Counted from the stretch's first letter, positions 17,902 through 26,213 are shown. The stretch: DNA of 55,914 nt from an uncultured Lachnospiraceae bacterium (GCA_900316075.1 ONBT01000012.1:1-55914), one strand, 5' to 3'. Notes: generated from the sequence alone by a model not told the origin. A program made the numbers and translations.

Positions 17902-18864
17902 ATGGAAGATAGAGAAGATAAACAAAAAGAGCCGCTGGCGGTCGGACGTGTCGCTGCCCTCTGCCGGTCGGATGTCAAGGGGACGCATAAGTACAGCATT
18001 CCGGAGGCGGAATTTATTGCTGACTTTGGCATGGAAGGTGACGCCCACGCGGGACATTGGCACCGGCAGGTGAGCCTCCTTGCCAGGGAACGGGTGGATA
18101 CCTATCGGGCGAAGGGGATGAATCTTGCCGACGGGGCCTTCGGAGAAAATGTTGATACGGAAAGTATTGACCTTACGGCCCTTTCGGTCGGGAGCCGCCT
18201 GGCCATCGGAGAGGTCCTTCTCGAGGTCACCCAGATCGGGAAGAACTGCCACGGCCACTGCCCGATTTTCGAGGCGACCGGGGACTGCATCATGCCCAGG
18301 GAAGGCATCTTTGCAAAGGTCATTGCCGGAGGGCATGTGAAGACCGGCGATGCCATCGAGGCCTTTGCTCCGGACCCGGACCGGCCCTATACGGCTGCCA
18401 TCATCACTCTCTCGGACCGGGCTTTTGCCGGGGAGCGAGCCGATGCGAGCGGGCCCTTGATTCAGGAAATACTCTCCGATCAAAAATTTGATGTCACAGA
18501 AACCATCCTCCTTCCGGACGGGCGGGAGGGGCTCGAAAAGGAGCTCATCCGCCTCTCGGACCAGCGTCAGGTAGATATTATCTTTACGACAGGGGGTACA
18601 GGCTTCTCTGACAGGGATCAGACCCCGGAAGCGACGGCAGCTGTCTGTGACCGCCTGACGCCGGGCATTCCGGAAGCCATCCGGGCAGCGTCCATGCAGA
18701 TTACGCCCAAGGCCATGCTGTCCCGGCAGACGGCCGGCATTCGAAAACATACGATTATCATCAATCTGCCGGGTTCGCCCAAGGCCTGCCGGGAGGATCT
18801 CGACATCGTGCTTCCTGCCATCGGCCACGGCATTGACGTCCTGCGGGGAAATTCCGGGGAGTAG
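17902..18864 (+). CDS. MOSC domain-MogA fusion protein
   Basis: A 320-residue two-domain protein. Residues 10-155 are a MOSC domain (FGMEGDAHAGHWHRQVSLL, FGENVDT, and the Cys/His-rich NCHGHCPIFEATGDC). Residues 160-320 are a MogA/MoaB domain (AAIITLSDRA, IFTTGGTGFSDRDQTPEAT, INLPGSPKA). MogA adenylates molybdopterin before molybdenum insertion; MOSC domains bind sulfurated cofactor. One chain may therefore link adenylation with sulfur handling. It follows moaA by 36 nt and ends the first moco run. Its Shine-Dalgarno is weak. Confidence 0.9.
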   Translation: MEDREDKQKEPLAVGRVAALCRSDVKGTHKYSIPEAEFIADFGMEGDAHAGHWHRQVSLLARERVDTYRAKGMNLADGAFGENVDTESIDLTALSVGSRLAIGEVLLEVTQIGKNCHGHCPIFEATGDCIMPREGIFAKVIAGGHVKTGDAIEAFAPDPDRPYTAAIITLSDRAFAGERADASGPLIQEILSDQKFDVTETILLPDGREGLEKELIRLSDQRQVDIIFTTGGTGFSDRDQTPEATAAVCDRLTPGIPEAIRAASMQITPKAMLSRQTAGIRKHTIIINLPGSPKACREDLDIVLPAIGHGIDVLRGNSGE

Positions 18865-18982
18865 AAGCTTTCAGAAGATTCTTCTCCGGAGGGACGCGGG
18901 AGCCTGAAAATACGGGCGGACACAAACCGCAGACAGCAGACAAACAGGTTTACATTATTCATGAGAAAGGATTGAAACACGC

Positions 18983-20656
18983 ATGAAATTTCAGGACATG
19001 CCGTACGAGCGGCTGGACATGGAGAAAATCCGAAAAGAAGCGGCCGGGCTCATGGCGGACCTCGACCGGGCGCAGTCGGGGCCGGAGGCATTTGCCGTTC
19101 ATGAGCGCTATTACAAGCTTTCGGACCACGTGATCACGGAAATCGTCCTTGCCATGATCCGCCACGACATCGACATGACGGATGAATATTACGCGGCAGA
19201 GCAGGCCTTCTACGATGAGAATACGCCGGAACTTTTGAATCTGAGGGTGGCCTATCAGAAGAAACTATACGACAGCCCTTACCGCCCCTATCTGGAAGAG
19301 AAAATCGGGAAGGTGGCCTTCAGGAATATCGAGCTGGCGGAGAAATCCGTCGATCAGAAGATTCTTCCCCTGATGCAGGAGGAGAACCGCCTGCAGGAGG
19401 AGTACAACAAGCTCCTCGCCACGGCAAAAATCGACTGGAAGGGGGAGATCCTGAACCTTTCCCTGATGGAGCCCTATCTCCGGAATCCGGACCGGGCGGT
19501 GCGGGAGGCAGCCTGGGACAAGTATTCGGCCTTTTTTGAAAAGAACGCGGAAGCCTTTGACGACATTTACGACAAGCTCGTGAAGAACCGCACGAAGCAG
19601 GGAGAGGCCATGGGGTACGAAAACTACCTGCCCCTCGGCTACGCCCGCATGAACCGGAACTGCTATCAGAGATCCGACATCGCTGAATTCCGGAAGCAGG
19701 TGAAGAAGGACTGGGTTCCTTTCTGCGAGGAACTGACCGAAATCCGCCGGAAGCGCCTGGGATTGTCCTCTCTTTCCTATATCGATGAGGGTGTTTATCT
19801 GCCAAATGGAAATCCGGCCCCCGTCGGGACCCCGGAGGAAATTCTGGCCGCCGGACGGAAGATGTACAATGAGCTTTCTCCGGAGACGGCAGAGTTCATG
19901 AACTTCATGTGCGACAACGACCTTTTCGACGTCCTCGGCCGGAAGACCAAGAAGACCGGCGGCTACATGGAGTATCTGCCGGATTATAAGGCTCCCTTCA
20001 TCTTTGCCAATTTTAACGGGACAAGCGGGGACGCCGACGTCATCACCCATGAGTGCGGCCACGCCTTCCAGGGCTATCTCTCGGCTGCTGACCCCATCCG
20101 GGAGCACGCCGGCATCACGATGGAAACGGCAGAAACCCACTCCATGTCCATGGAGTTCTTCACGGAGCCCTGGATGAATCTCCTTTTCGGGGAGCGGGCC
20201 GGTGACTATGTGGACATGCATCTCATGGATTCTATATTATTCATTCCATACGGGACCATGGTGGACGAGTTTCAGGACATTGCCTACTCCAATCCCGGCC
20301 TTTCGCCGAAGGACAGAAATGCGGCCTGGCGGGACCTGGAGCGCCAGTACAAGCCCCATCTCAACTACAGTGACAATCCCTACTACGAGACCGGTACCTT
20401 TTGGCAGAACAAGCACCATATTTACGACTGCCCCCTCTACTACATCGACTACTGCATCGCCGGGACGGACGCCCTGCAGTACAAGGTCTGGATGGACAAG
20501 GACTATAAGGCTGCCTGGGCAAGCTACTTAAAGCTCTGCCGCCTGTCCGCATCCGACTTCTTCTTCGGCCTCATCAAAGAAGCGGGGCTTCAGAACCCCT
20601 TTGAGGACGGGTGTCTGAAGAGTGTGGCAGACAAGCTGCGGGCGGATTTTCACTGA
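18983..20656 (+). CDS. M3 family oligoendopeptidase
   Basis: A 557-residue zinc metallopeptidase of the thimet/PepF family. Seen: HECGHAFQGYL, the HExxH zinc site near residue 357, a downstream Glu in ITMETAETHSMSMEFF, and the family's GTFWQNKHHIYDCPLYYIDY block. No signal peptide, so it should be cytoplasmic and cut short peptides. AAGGA lies 12 nt before ATG 18983. It sits between the two cofactor gene groups but has no obvious link with them. The upstream gap contains TTTACATTATTCATGA, one of the recurrent AT-rich half-sites. Confidence 0.93.
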   Translation: MKFQDMPYERLDMEKIRKEAAGLMADLDRAQSGPEAFAVHERYYKLSDHVITEIVLAMIRHDIDMTDEYYAAEQAFYDENTPELLNLRVAYQKKLYDSPYRPYLEEKIGKVAFRNIELAEKSVDQKILPLMQEENRLQEEYNKLLATAKIDWKGEILNLSLMEPYLRNPDRAVREAAWDKYSAFFEKNAEAFDDIYDKLVKNRTKQGEAMGYENYLPLGYARMNRNCYQRSDIAEFRKQVKKDWVPFCEELTEIRRKRLGLSSLSYIDEGVYLPNGNPAPVGTPEEILAAGRKMYNELSPETAEFMNFMCDNDLFDVLGRKTKKTGGYMEYLPDYKAPFIFANFNGTSGDADVITHECGHAFQGYLSAADPIREHAGITMETAETHSMSMEFFTEPWMNLLFGERAGDYVDMHLMDSILFIPYGTMVDEFQDIAYSNPGLSPKDRNAAWRDLERQYKPHLNYSDNPYYETGTFWQNKHHIYDCPLYYIDYCIAGTDALQYKVWMDKDYKAAWASYLKLCRLSASDFFFGLIKEAGLQNPFEDGCLKSVADKLRADFH

Positions 20657-20747
20657 TTATAGATTGAAGAGAGCAGCAAGAGTGAATTTGGAGAAAAGTG
20701 CAGACAAGGCTTTCTCACATTAATGTAAAACGGAAATGGGGCGAGGT

Positions 20748-21728
20748 ATGAAAAAGAAACTTGCAGCCCTGCTTGCAATGACAATGGGCCTTTCCATGGC
20801 GCTGACGGCCTGCGGCGGGAACAGCAAAACGGGGACATCGGTAGATCTGCCGGCAGACGGCGCCGCTTCTTCGGATACGGCAGCAGGCGACACAACCGCT
20901 TCGGATACGGCAGCAGGCGATACAGCTTCATCAGATGCAGCAACCGGCGATACCGTTTCTTCCGATGAAAAGATCAGCCTGACCGTCTTCATTGCGGCCT
21001 CTCTGAACGACGCCATGACGGAGCTTTCCAATTCCTACATGGAGGAAAATCCGAATGTGCAGATCTCTCTGAATGCGGATTCCTCGGGGACACTCATGAC
21101 TCAGATTGAGGAAGGGGCTCCATGCGACATGTTCTTCTCGGCCGGACAGAAGCAGATGGACCAGCTGGAAAAGGATGGTCTGCTGCTTAAGGCTACCCAG
21201 GAGGACGCCCTTTCTAATCAGGTGGTCGTCATCACCTGGAAAGGAAGCGGGACGAAGGTCACGGGACTTGATACCTTAAAAGATGCTTCTTCCATCGCCC
21301 TGGCGGACGGGTCTGTTCCGGTCGGAAACTATACGAGAAAGGCCCTGATTGCAAACGGAACGCTGGACGGTTCCAAGGATTCTTCTGAATATACGACCCG
21401 GGAGGTTTCCGACGCATTAGGCGGGGTGACGATTTCCGAGCAGTCCAATGTGTCCAAGGTTCTTCAGACTGTTGCCGAAGGTTCCTGCGAGGTCGGCACG
21501 ACCTACCTTTCCGACCTGACAGGCTATGAGGACAAGGTGGAAGTTCTGGAGAGGATTTCGACTGACCTGACCGGAGACATCACCTATCCGCTTGCCTGCA
21601 TTAAGAACCCGGATGCCTCTGACGCCCAGGTGCAGGCGGCAAATGAATTCGAGACCTATCTGCTGTCGACTGACTCGGGAGAAGTCTTTGAAAAGTACGG
21701 TTTTACTTCTCTCTGGAATAAGAGATAA
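20748..21728 (+). CDS. modA: Molybdate ABC transporter substrate-binding lipoprotein
   Basis: 326 residues with a lipoprotein signal (MKKKLAALLAMT... LTAC, Cys near residue 22), an acidic Ser/Thr/Asp linker, then the ModA domain (FIAASLNDAMTEL, NADSSGTLMTQIEEGAPCDMFF). ModA binds molybdate or tungstate outside the membrane. ATG 20748 gives the natural signal peptide; ATG 20736 is an in-frame alternative. The linker contains 20-nt exact repeats every 30 nt (20871-20890 and 20901-20920, third copy degenerate), encoding a ten-residue repeat that could vary in length. It is followed by a hairpin before modB. Confidence 0.93.
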   Translation: MKKKLAALLAMTMGLSMALTACGGNSKTGTSVDLPADGAASSDTAAGDTTASDTAAGDTASSDAATGDTVSSDEKISLTVFIAASLNDAMTELSNSYMEENPNVQISLNADSSGTLMTQIEEGAPCDMFFSAGQKQMDQLEKDGLLLKATQEDALSNQVVVITWKGSGTKVTGLDTLKDASSIALADGSVPVGNYTRKALIANGTLDGSKDSSEYTTREVSDALGGVTISEQSNVSKVLQTVAEGSCEVGTTYLSDLTGYEDKVEVLERISTDLTGDITYPLACIKNPDASDAQVQAANEFETYLLSTDSGEVFEKYGFTSLWNKR

Positions 21729-21745
21729 TATAACACAGTAATCAT

Positions 21746-21767
21746 GCAGCCCTTCGGGGCTGCTTTC
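21746..21767 (+). terminator. Hairpin between modA and modB
   Basis: GCAGCCC, TTCG loop, GGGCTGC, then TTTCTC. A stable UUCG hairpin with a weak U-tract, 18 nt after modA. It probably makes modA transcript more abundant than modB/modC by partial termination or 3'-end protection. Confidence 0.6.
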
Positions 21768-21828
21768 TCATGCCGTCCGGGTTGTAAAGCTGCGTGAATG
21801 TCCTGTTTGTGTTCAGAAGATGTGACTT

Positions 21829-22533
21829 ATGAATGAATTGCTGGAAACACTGGGTTCCTTGGACTGGAGTCCCCTATTCATCACCCTGCGGACGGGTTTC
21901 TTTGCAACCCTTGTCTGCTTCTTCCTGGGCGTCATCGCGGCAAACGGAGTCATGCGGCTTGACGGCCGGGCGGCGGCTGTTCTCGACAGCCTTTTCACCC
22001 TGCCGATGATATTGCCTCCGACAGCCATGGGGTTCCTGCTTTTATTATTATTTTCCAGAAGGCGGACCCTGGGGGAGTTTCTCTATGAGCGCTTCGGCAT
22101 CACCATCGTGCAGACTCCGGCCGCCTGCGTCATTGCAGCATCGGTCATCGCCTTCCCCCTCATGTACCGGAACGCCATGGCCTCTTTCGAGCAGATCGAT
22201 CCGGACCTGATTCTGGCCGGGCGGACGCTCGGTATGAAGGAGGGGGAAATTTTCCGTCGGATCATCCTGCCCTCAGCTGGCCCCGGCATCTTTTCCGGCA
22301 TGATTCTGACCTTTGCCCGTTCCATGGGCGAGTACGGGGCCACCTCCATGTTGGCCGGCAATATCCCGGGCCGTACGGCTACCATCGCCCAGCGCATCGC
22401 CATGGTAATTCAGAACGCGGACTATATGACGGCGGGCATCTGGGTGGTCATCGTCCTTTTGACAGGTCTCCTTCTCATGTGGCTGGCCGGCACTGTATAC
22501 AATCAAGTGAGCGGAAGGCGGGGACATTGGTGA
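21829..22533 (+). CDS. modB: Molybdate ABC transporter permease
   Basis: A 234-residue inner-membrane permease with about five hydrophobic segments. The EAA loop (AGRTLGMKEGEIFRRIILP) contacts the ATPase, and FARSMGEYGATSMLAGN is typical of ModB/CysT-type permeases. It lies between modA and modC, giving an ordinary ModABC importer that supplies the two molybdenum hydroxylases nearby. The ribosome binding site is weak (AGAAGATGTG). Confidence 0.92.
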   Translation: MNELLETLGSLDWSPLFITLRTGFFATLVCFFLGVIAANGVMRLDGRAAAVLDSLFTLPMILPPTAMGFLLLLLFSRRRTLGEFLYERFGITIVQTPAACVIAASVIAFPLMYRNAMASFEQIDPDLILAGRTLGMKEGEIFRRIILPSAGPGIFSGMILTFARSMGEYGATSMLAGNIPGRTATIAQRIAMVIQNADYMTAGIWVVIVLLTGLLLMWLAGTVYNQVSGRRGHW

Positions 22534-22550
22534 AAATTTTGGCTTTTTCA

Positions 22551-22722
22551 GCAAATGACATCCCTTTGGGATGTGTGTGGAGGCAAAGGAGTACGGGTTT
22601 TAGCAAATGACATCCCTTTTTCAAGTCTGCGAAGGCAAAAAATCGAAGATTGAAGCAAATGGCATCCCACTATAAATTCTGTGGGGATAAAAAGACGGGC
22701 TTTTCTGCAAATGACATATGAA
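22551..22722 (+). repeat. 52-bp-period direct repeat array A between modB and modC
   Basis: GCAAATGACATCCC or a close variant starts at 22551, 22603, 22655 and 22707, exactly 52 bp apart each time. The first two copies are identical over 17 bases; the third has one change (TGGCATCCC); the fourth degenerates after GCAAATGACAT, where it meets the modC start ATG. The remaining 38 bp of each unit is only loosely conserved (A/G-rich stretch, then a T-rich end). It occupies nearly the whole 184-nt modB-modC gap. No cas genes or transposase are near. Confidence 0.8.
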
Positions 22723-23761
22723 TTTTAATGCACACATCCTGAAAAAATATAAGGGCTTCGACCTGGATGCGGAGTTTTCCTTTAAAGGGAATCGGGCGGC
22801 CATTCTGGGGGCTTCCGGCTCCGGGAAGACCATGACCCTGCGGTCCGTTGCGGGTATTCTGACACCGGATGCAGGACGAATTTCGTATGCTGAGCGGGTC
22901 CTCTACGACTCCGAAAAGAAGATTAATATAAAGCCCAGAGACCGGCATGTGGGCTATATGTTTCAGTCCTATGCCCTCTTTCCTACAATGACTGTGGCGG
23001 AAAATATCGCCTGCGGGGTCCGGAACCGGGAGGAAAAGAAGACCCTTGTGCCGGAACTTATGGACCGATTTGACCTTTCTGCTCTTGCCGGGCGGAAGCC
23101 GAAGGAACTCTCGGGCGGCCAGCAGCAGCGGGTGGCCCTGGCACGAATTGTGGCGAGCCGGCCGGACATATTACTTTTGGATGAGCCTTTTTCCGCCCTC
23201 GATTCCTCGGTCCGCGATACGGTGGAGCGAGAAATGGAGGACTTTCTCGAGACCTATCCGGGCCTTCTCATTCTCGTGACCCACAACCGGGATGAGGCCT
23301 TCCGTCTGGCGCATGAGGTTGCCGTCATCGACCGGGGCCGGGTGGCAGCCTGCGGCGACCGGGACGAAGTATTTGCCCATCCAGTGACGGTGGCGGCGGC
23401 GAGGCTTTCGGGCTGCAAGAACTATTCCAAAGCAAGGGTGAGCGGGAATACCTGTATCCTGACGGACTGGAATATTGAGATTCCTTTGGACGGGCAGAAG
23501 AAGGATTTCGATATGGTCGGCTATCGGGCCCATGACTTCCTGCCTGTCTGGGACGCAGCAGACCCGCGGCCCGGCCTTCCCGTGAAGGTTCACCGGATTT
23601 CAGAGACCGAGTTCGAGCGGCAGATCTATATCGATGCTCCGGACGGATCCCTGGTCACCTGGAGTGTCCAGCGGGACCTGATGGCAAAAATCGAGCGCGA
23701 GGGCATGCCGGTGAAGCTCTGCATTGCCCCGGAGAAAGTGCTGTTTTTGCAGGAGGAATGA
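22718..23761 (+). CDS. modC: Molybdate ABC transporter ATP-binding protein
   Basis: A 347-residue ABC ATPase. Seen: Walker A GASGSGKTM, Q-loop MFQSYALFPTMTV, signature LSGGQQQRVALAR, Walker B ILLLDEPFSALD and H-loop THNRDEA. The C-terminal ~100 residues resemble the regulatory OB/MOP-like extension of ModC/CysA proteins. ATG 22718 follows the last copy of the 52-bp array and has no Shine-Dalgarno, so translation may depend on the repeat region or be inefficient. It precedes moaC by one base. Confidence 0.92.
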   Translation: MNFNAHILKKYKGFDLDAEFSFKGNRAAILGASGSGKTMTLRSVAGILTPDAGRISYAERVLYDSEKKINIKPRDRHVGYMFQSYALFPTMTVAENIACGVRNREEKKTLVPELMDRFDLSALAGRKPKELSGGQQQRVALARIVASRPDILLLDEPFSALDSSVRDTVEREMEDFLETYPGLLILVTHNRDEAFRLAHEVAVIDRGRVAACGDRDEVFAHPVTVAAARLSGCKNYSKARVSGNTCILTDWNIEIPLDGQKKDFDMVGYRAHDFLPVWDAADPRPGLPVKVHRISETEFERQIYIDAPDGSLVTWSVQRDLMAKIEREGMPVKLCIAPEKVLFLQEE

Positions 23762-23762
23762 A

Positions 23763-24263
23763 ATGAATGCTGAATTCACCCACTTTGACGATGCCGGGAA
23801 CGCCCGCATGGTGGACGTTTCGGAAAAGATTGTGACAGAGCGGACGGCGACAGCGGTTGGCAGTATTCTGGTGAGCTCGGACGTCATCGCCGCCATCGAC
23901 GGGAAAAAGGTGAAGAAGGGGGATGTGCTGACGGTCGCCCAGGTGGCCGGAATCATGGGAACGAAGAGAACAGCGGACCTCATTCCCATGTGCCACCTCT
24001 TAAATCTGACCGGGGCGGACGTCCGCTTTGAAATCGACAGGAACAATAATTCTATTCACGCTGAATGCACCGTAAAAACTTCCGGAAAGACCGGCGTAGA
24101 AATGGAGGCCCTGACAGGTGTGTCGACGGCCCTCCTCACTGTATACGACATGTGTAAGGCCCTTGACAAACGCATGACAATCACGGATATTCACTTGGTA
24201 GAAAAGCATGGGGGCTGCAGCGGGGACTTTTATTTCTCTTCGCAGAAAGGAGCAGACGTATGA
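23763..24263 (+). CDS. moaC: Cyclic pyranopterin monophosphate synthase MoaC
   Basis: 166 residues catalysing the second step of molybdopterin synthesis after MoaA. Seen: VAQVAGIMGTKRTADLIPMC, the conserved substrate-binding region, MEALTGVSTALLTVYDMCKA, and DIHLVEKHGGCSGDF at the end. ATG 23763 follows GAGGAATGAA at the modC stop. It is transcribed with the molybdate transporter and xpt, away from moaA, so molybdopterin synthesis is split over two operons. MoaD and MoaE are not in the window. Confidence 0.94.
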   Translation: MNAEFTHFDDAGNARMVDVSEKIVTERTATAVGSILVSSDVIAAIDGKKVKKGDVLTVAQVAGIMGTKRTADLIPMCHLLNLTGADVRFEIDRNNNSIHAECTVKTSGKTGVEMEALTGVSTALLTVYDMCKALDKRMTITDIHLVEKHGGCSGDFYFSSQKGADV

Positions 24264-24856
24264 ACCTTCTTGAAGACCGGATTCGAAAGGACGGCATTCT
24301 CCGTTCCGGTGACATCCTGATTGTAGACAGCTTTTTGAACCAGCAGATGGACCCCGATCTCTTCGTCCTGATGGCGAAGGAGTGGAAAGCCCGGTTCGGA
24401 GACCGGCACATCGACAAGATTCTGACGGTAGAGGCCTCCGGCATCGGCCTTGCCATCGTGGCGGCCCAGGTCTTCCACCTGCCCTGCCTCTTTGCCAAAA
24501 AGTCCCAGTCCATCAATCTCGACGGGGAACTCTATAAGGCTACTGCCGCTTCTTTCACCCACAAGAATGTGAATACGATCATCGTGCCGAAGAAGTTTCT
24601 GCACGAGGGGGACCAGATATTATTGATCGATGATTTCCTGGCCAACGGCTGTGCCCTGGAGGCCCTGATTTCCATTGCGGAAGAGGCCGGGGCAGAAATC
24701 TGCGGAATCGGGGTCGCTGTTGAAAAGGCCTTTCAGCCCGGCGGGCAGAAGATCCGGAGTCGGGGCTATGACCTGCAGTCCCTGGCCATCGTGGATTCCA
24801 TGACGGATAACTCCATTACTTTCCAGAAGAACGACTGGCTGACGTTGGAGGCATAG
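24260..24856 (+). CDS. xpt: Xanthine phosphoribosyltransferase
   Basis: A 198-residue type I phosphoribosyltransferase. Seen: LTVEASGIGLA near residue 55 and the PRPP loop ILLIDDFLANGCALEAL near residue 125. It makes XMP from xanthine and PRPP. It overlaps moaC by 4 nt with AAAGGAG upstream. Its presence beside moco and xanthine hydroxylase genes suggests xanthine can be either salvaged or degraded. No purine riboswitch precedes it. Confidence 0.94.
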   Translation: MNLLEDRIRKDGILRSGDILIVDSFLNQQMDPDLFVLMAKEWKARFGDRHIDKILTVEASGIGLAIVAAQVFHLPCLFAKKSQSINLDGELYKATAASFTHKNVNTIIVPKKFLHEGDQILLIDDFLANGCALEALISIAEEAGAEICGIGVAVEKAFQPGGQKIRSRGYDLQSLAIVDSMTDNSITFQKNDWLTLEA

Positions 24857-24858
24857 AT

Positions 24859-25689
24859 ATGCGCTCTCTCGAAGCCAATGAGTGGGTCTTTCTTTCGAGC
24901 CTTATTTTCCGGATTGAGGAAACGGCGGATGAAGAGGTCATGCGGAGGGAGCTCCTTTCCCGCCTGGCCAATATTGTCGACTATGACTGCGCGGACTTTT
25001 ATCTCATCAAGGAGACCAGGGGAGAGAAGAACGTCCTGCAGGGCTGGAACCGGGGCGTATCTCCGGAAGACCGGCCGGTAGGCCGCCTGTACCGTCCGGT
25101 TTTCTACAACTGCGATCAGAATCTTTCTGAAGAATACGACGCCATCGACTACAGCCGGGGCATTGTCTACAGCGGAAAGGCGGTGGTCTACCGGGATACG
25201 GACGTGCTGGAGGACGAGGAGCGGGTTCGGACCGAGTATTTCCGCCGGGTCTACGAGCCCAACCGCTGGCACTATTCCCTGCAGATGGTTTTTGCCTACG
25301 AGGGGCATCCATTGGGGGCCGCCACCTTCTACCGCCTGCAGGGGCGGGAGGACTTTTCCTATGACGACGTCTTCCTTCTTGATTCCCTGAAGGACCATAT
25401 TTCCCTGCGGCTCTGGCGGGACCGGCTGGCGGAAGCCGAGGCCGAGAAGCAGAAGAAGGAAACGGAGAAGAAGCCTCCGGTTTCCGTGGCGGCCGAGCGT
25501 TACCGGCTTACGGCCCGGGAGGAGACGGTCCTCCGCCTCATGATGGATGGGCTCGAAAACGGAGAAATCGCGGAAAAGCTCTCCATCTCCGTCAACACCC
25601 TGAAAAAGCAAATTCTTTCCATCTACCGGAAAATCGGGGTCCGGGACCGGATCGGCCTCTTCAAGGCCATACGGGAGAAGAAATTCTAG
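24859..25689 (+). CDS. LuxR-type transcriptional regulator with an N-terminal sensory domain
   Basis: 276 residues. The first ~185 look like a GAF-type sensory domain with no clear ligand motif. A charged linker (EAEAEKQKKETEKK) follows, then a LuxR-family helix-turn-helix at residues 213-270 (LTAREETVLRLMMDGLENGE, SVNTLKKQILSIYRKIGV). It starts 3 nt after xpt with GGAGG upstream, so it is co-transcribed with molybdate uptake and xanthine salvage. It is the only regulator in regions 1-2 and so the best candidate controller of the purine block, perhaps sensing a purine. That role is inferred from position. Confidence 0.85.
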   Translation: MRSLEANEWVFLSSLIFRIEETADEEVMRRELLSRLANIVDYDCADFYLIKETRGEKNVLQGWNRGVSPEDRPVGRLYRPVFYNCDQNLSEEYDAIDYSRGIVYSGKAVVYRDTDVLEDEERVRTEYFRRVYEPNRWHYSLQMVFAYEGHPLGAATFYRLQGREDFSYDDVFLLDSLKDHISLRLWRDRLAEAEAEKQKKETEKKPPVSVAAERYRLTAREETVLRLMMDGLENGEIAEKLSISVNTLKKQILSIYRKIGVRDRIGLFKAIREKKF

Positions 25690-25703
25690 AATAATATAAA
25701 ACC

Positions 25704-25749
25704 GGTACTTTGCTGCGGTCTGCATCATCTGCAGCTCACCCCGCAGTAC
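25704..25749 (+). other. Nested inverted repeat after the LuxR-type gene
   Basis: Outer arms GGTAC/GTACC with GCTGCGG/CCGCAG, and an inner palindrome CTGCA-TCATC-TGCAG. It could fold as a two-level hairpin in RNA or serve as an operator. It directly precedes two terminators in the 194-nt gap before the 2Fe-2S gene. AGAATAATATAAAAC lies just before it. Confidence 0.45.
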
Positions 25750-25761
25750 CAGAAAAATGGA

Positions 25762-25797
25762 ACAGGAGTGGTCTTGAAGGACTACCCCTGTTTTTTT
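25762..25797 (+). terminator. Rho-independent terminator of the mod-moaC-xpt-luxR operon
   Basis: Stem ACAGGagtgGTC / GACtaccCCTGT around a short TTGAAG loop, followed by seven T. It ends the operon whose last gene is the LuxR-type regulator. Confidence 0.85.
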
Positions 25798-25821
25798 ATT
25801 ATTCTCATTGGTAAGAGCAAT

Positions 25822-25855
25822 GGGGCTGTACCTTGACGGGTGCAGTCCCTTTTTT
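25822..25855 (+). terminator. Second terminator or attenuator upstream of the 2Fe-2S gene
   Basis: GGGGCTGTAC / GTGCAGTCCC with two G-U pairs and an 8-nt loop, followed by TTTTTT, only 28 nt before the next start codon. Two terminators in a row just ahead of a gene suggest tight insulation or attenuation of the dehydrogenase operon. Confidence 0.7.
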
Positions 25856-25883
25856 CATATCGAAAGGAAGGAGAGTGCAGCAT

Positions 25884-26213
25884 ATGGATGAAGAAAGAAT
25901 CACCGAGCACCCGATTCTCGGAACCTACGACAAGGGGCGGCTCGTGACCTTCACTTACGACGGAAAGGAAATGCAGGGGTACGAGGGAGAACCCATCGCC
26001 ATGGCCCTGCATGCCAATGGCGTCATGGTACACCGGTACACGGCAAAGAAGCACACCCCCCGCGGCATCTTCTGCGCCATCGGCCGCTGCACGGACTGTG
26101 TCATGGTCGTGGACGGGGTTCCGAATGTGCGGACCTGCATGACGCCCCTGAAAGAGGGCATGGTGGTGGAAACCCAGTACGGAGTGACGACGAAGAAGGA
26201 GGCCCTGGGATGA
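25884..26213 (+). CDS. 2Fe-2S subunit of a HcnABC/opine oxidase-like dehydrogenase
   Basis: 109 residues with a single plant-type [2Fe-2S] motif: GIFCAIGRCTDCVMV plus a later Cys in NVRTCMTPL. Small proteins of this kind (HcnA, OoxC, N-terminal piece of sarcosine oxidase alpha) accompany two FAD subunits. ATG 25884 has AAGGAAGGAGAG upstream. It overlaps the next gene by 4 nt, so the subunits are translationally coupled. The substrate is unknown; amines, opines and cyclic imino acids are typical for the group. Confidence 0.88.
   Translation: MDEERITEHPILGTYDKGRLVTFTYDGKEMQGYEGEPIAMALHANGVMVHRYTAKKHTPRGIFCAIGRCTDCVMVVDGVPNVRTCMTPLKEGMVVETQYGVTTKKEALG

Noticed and set aside
24200-24260. Purine riboswitch controlling xpt
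   Set aside because: xpt overlaps moaC by 4 nt, leaving no leader, and no conserved purine-aptamer core is present.
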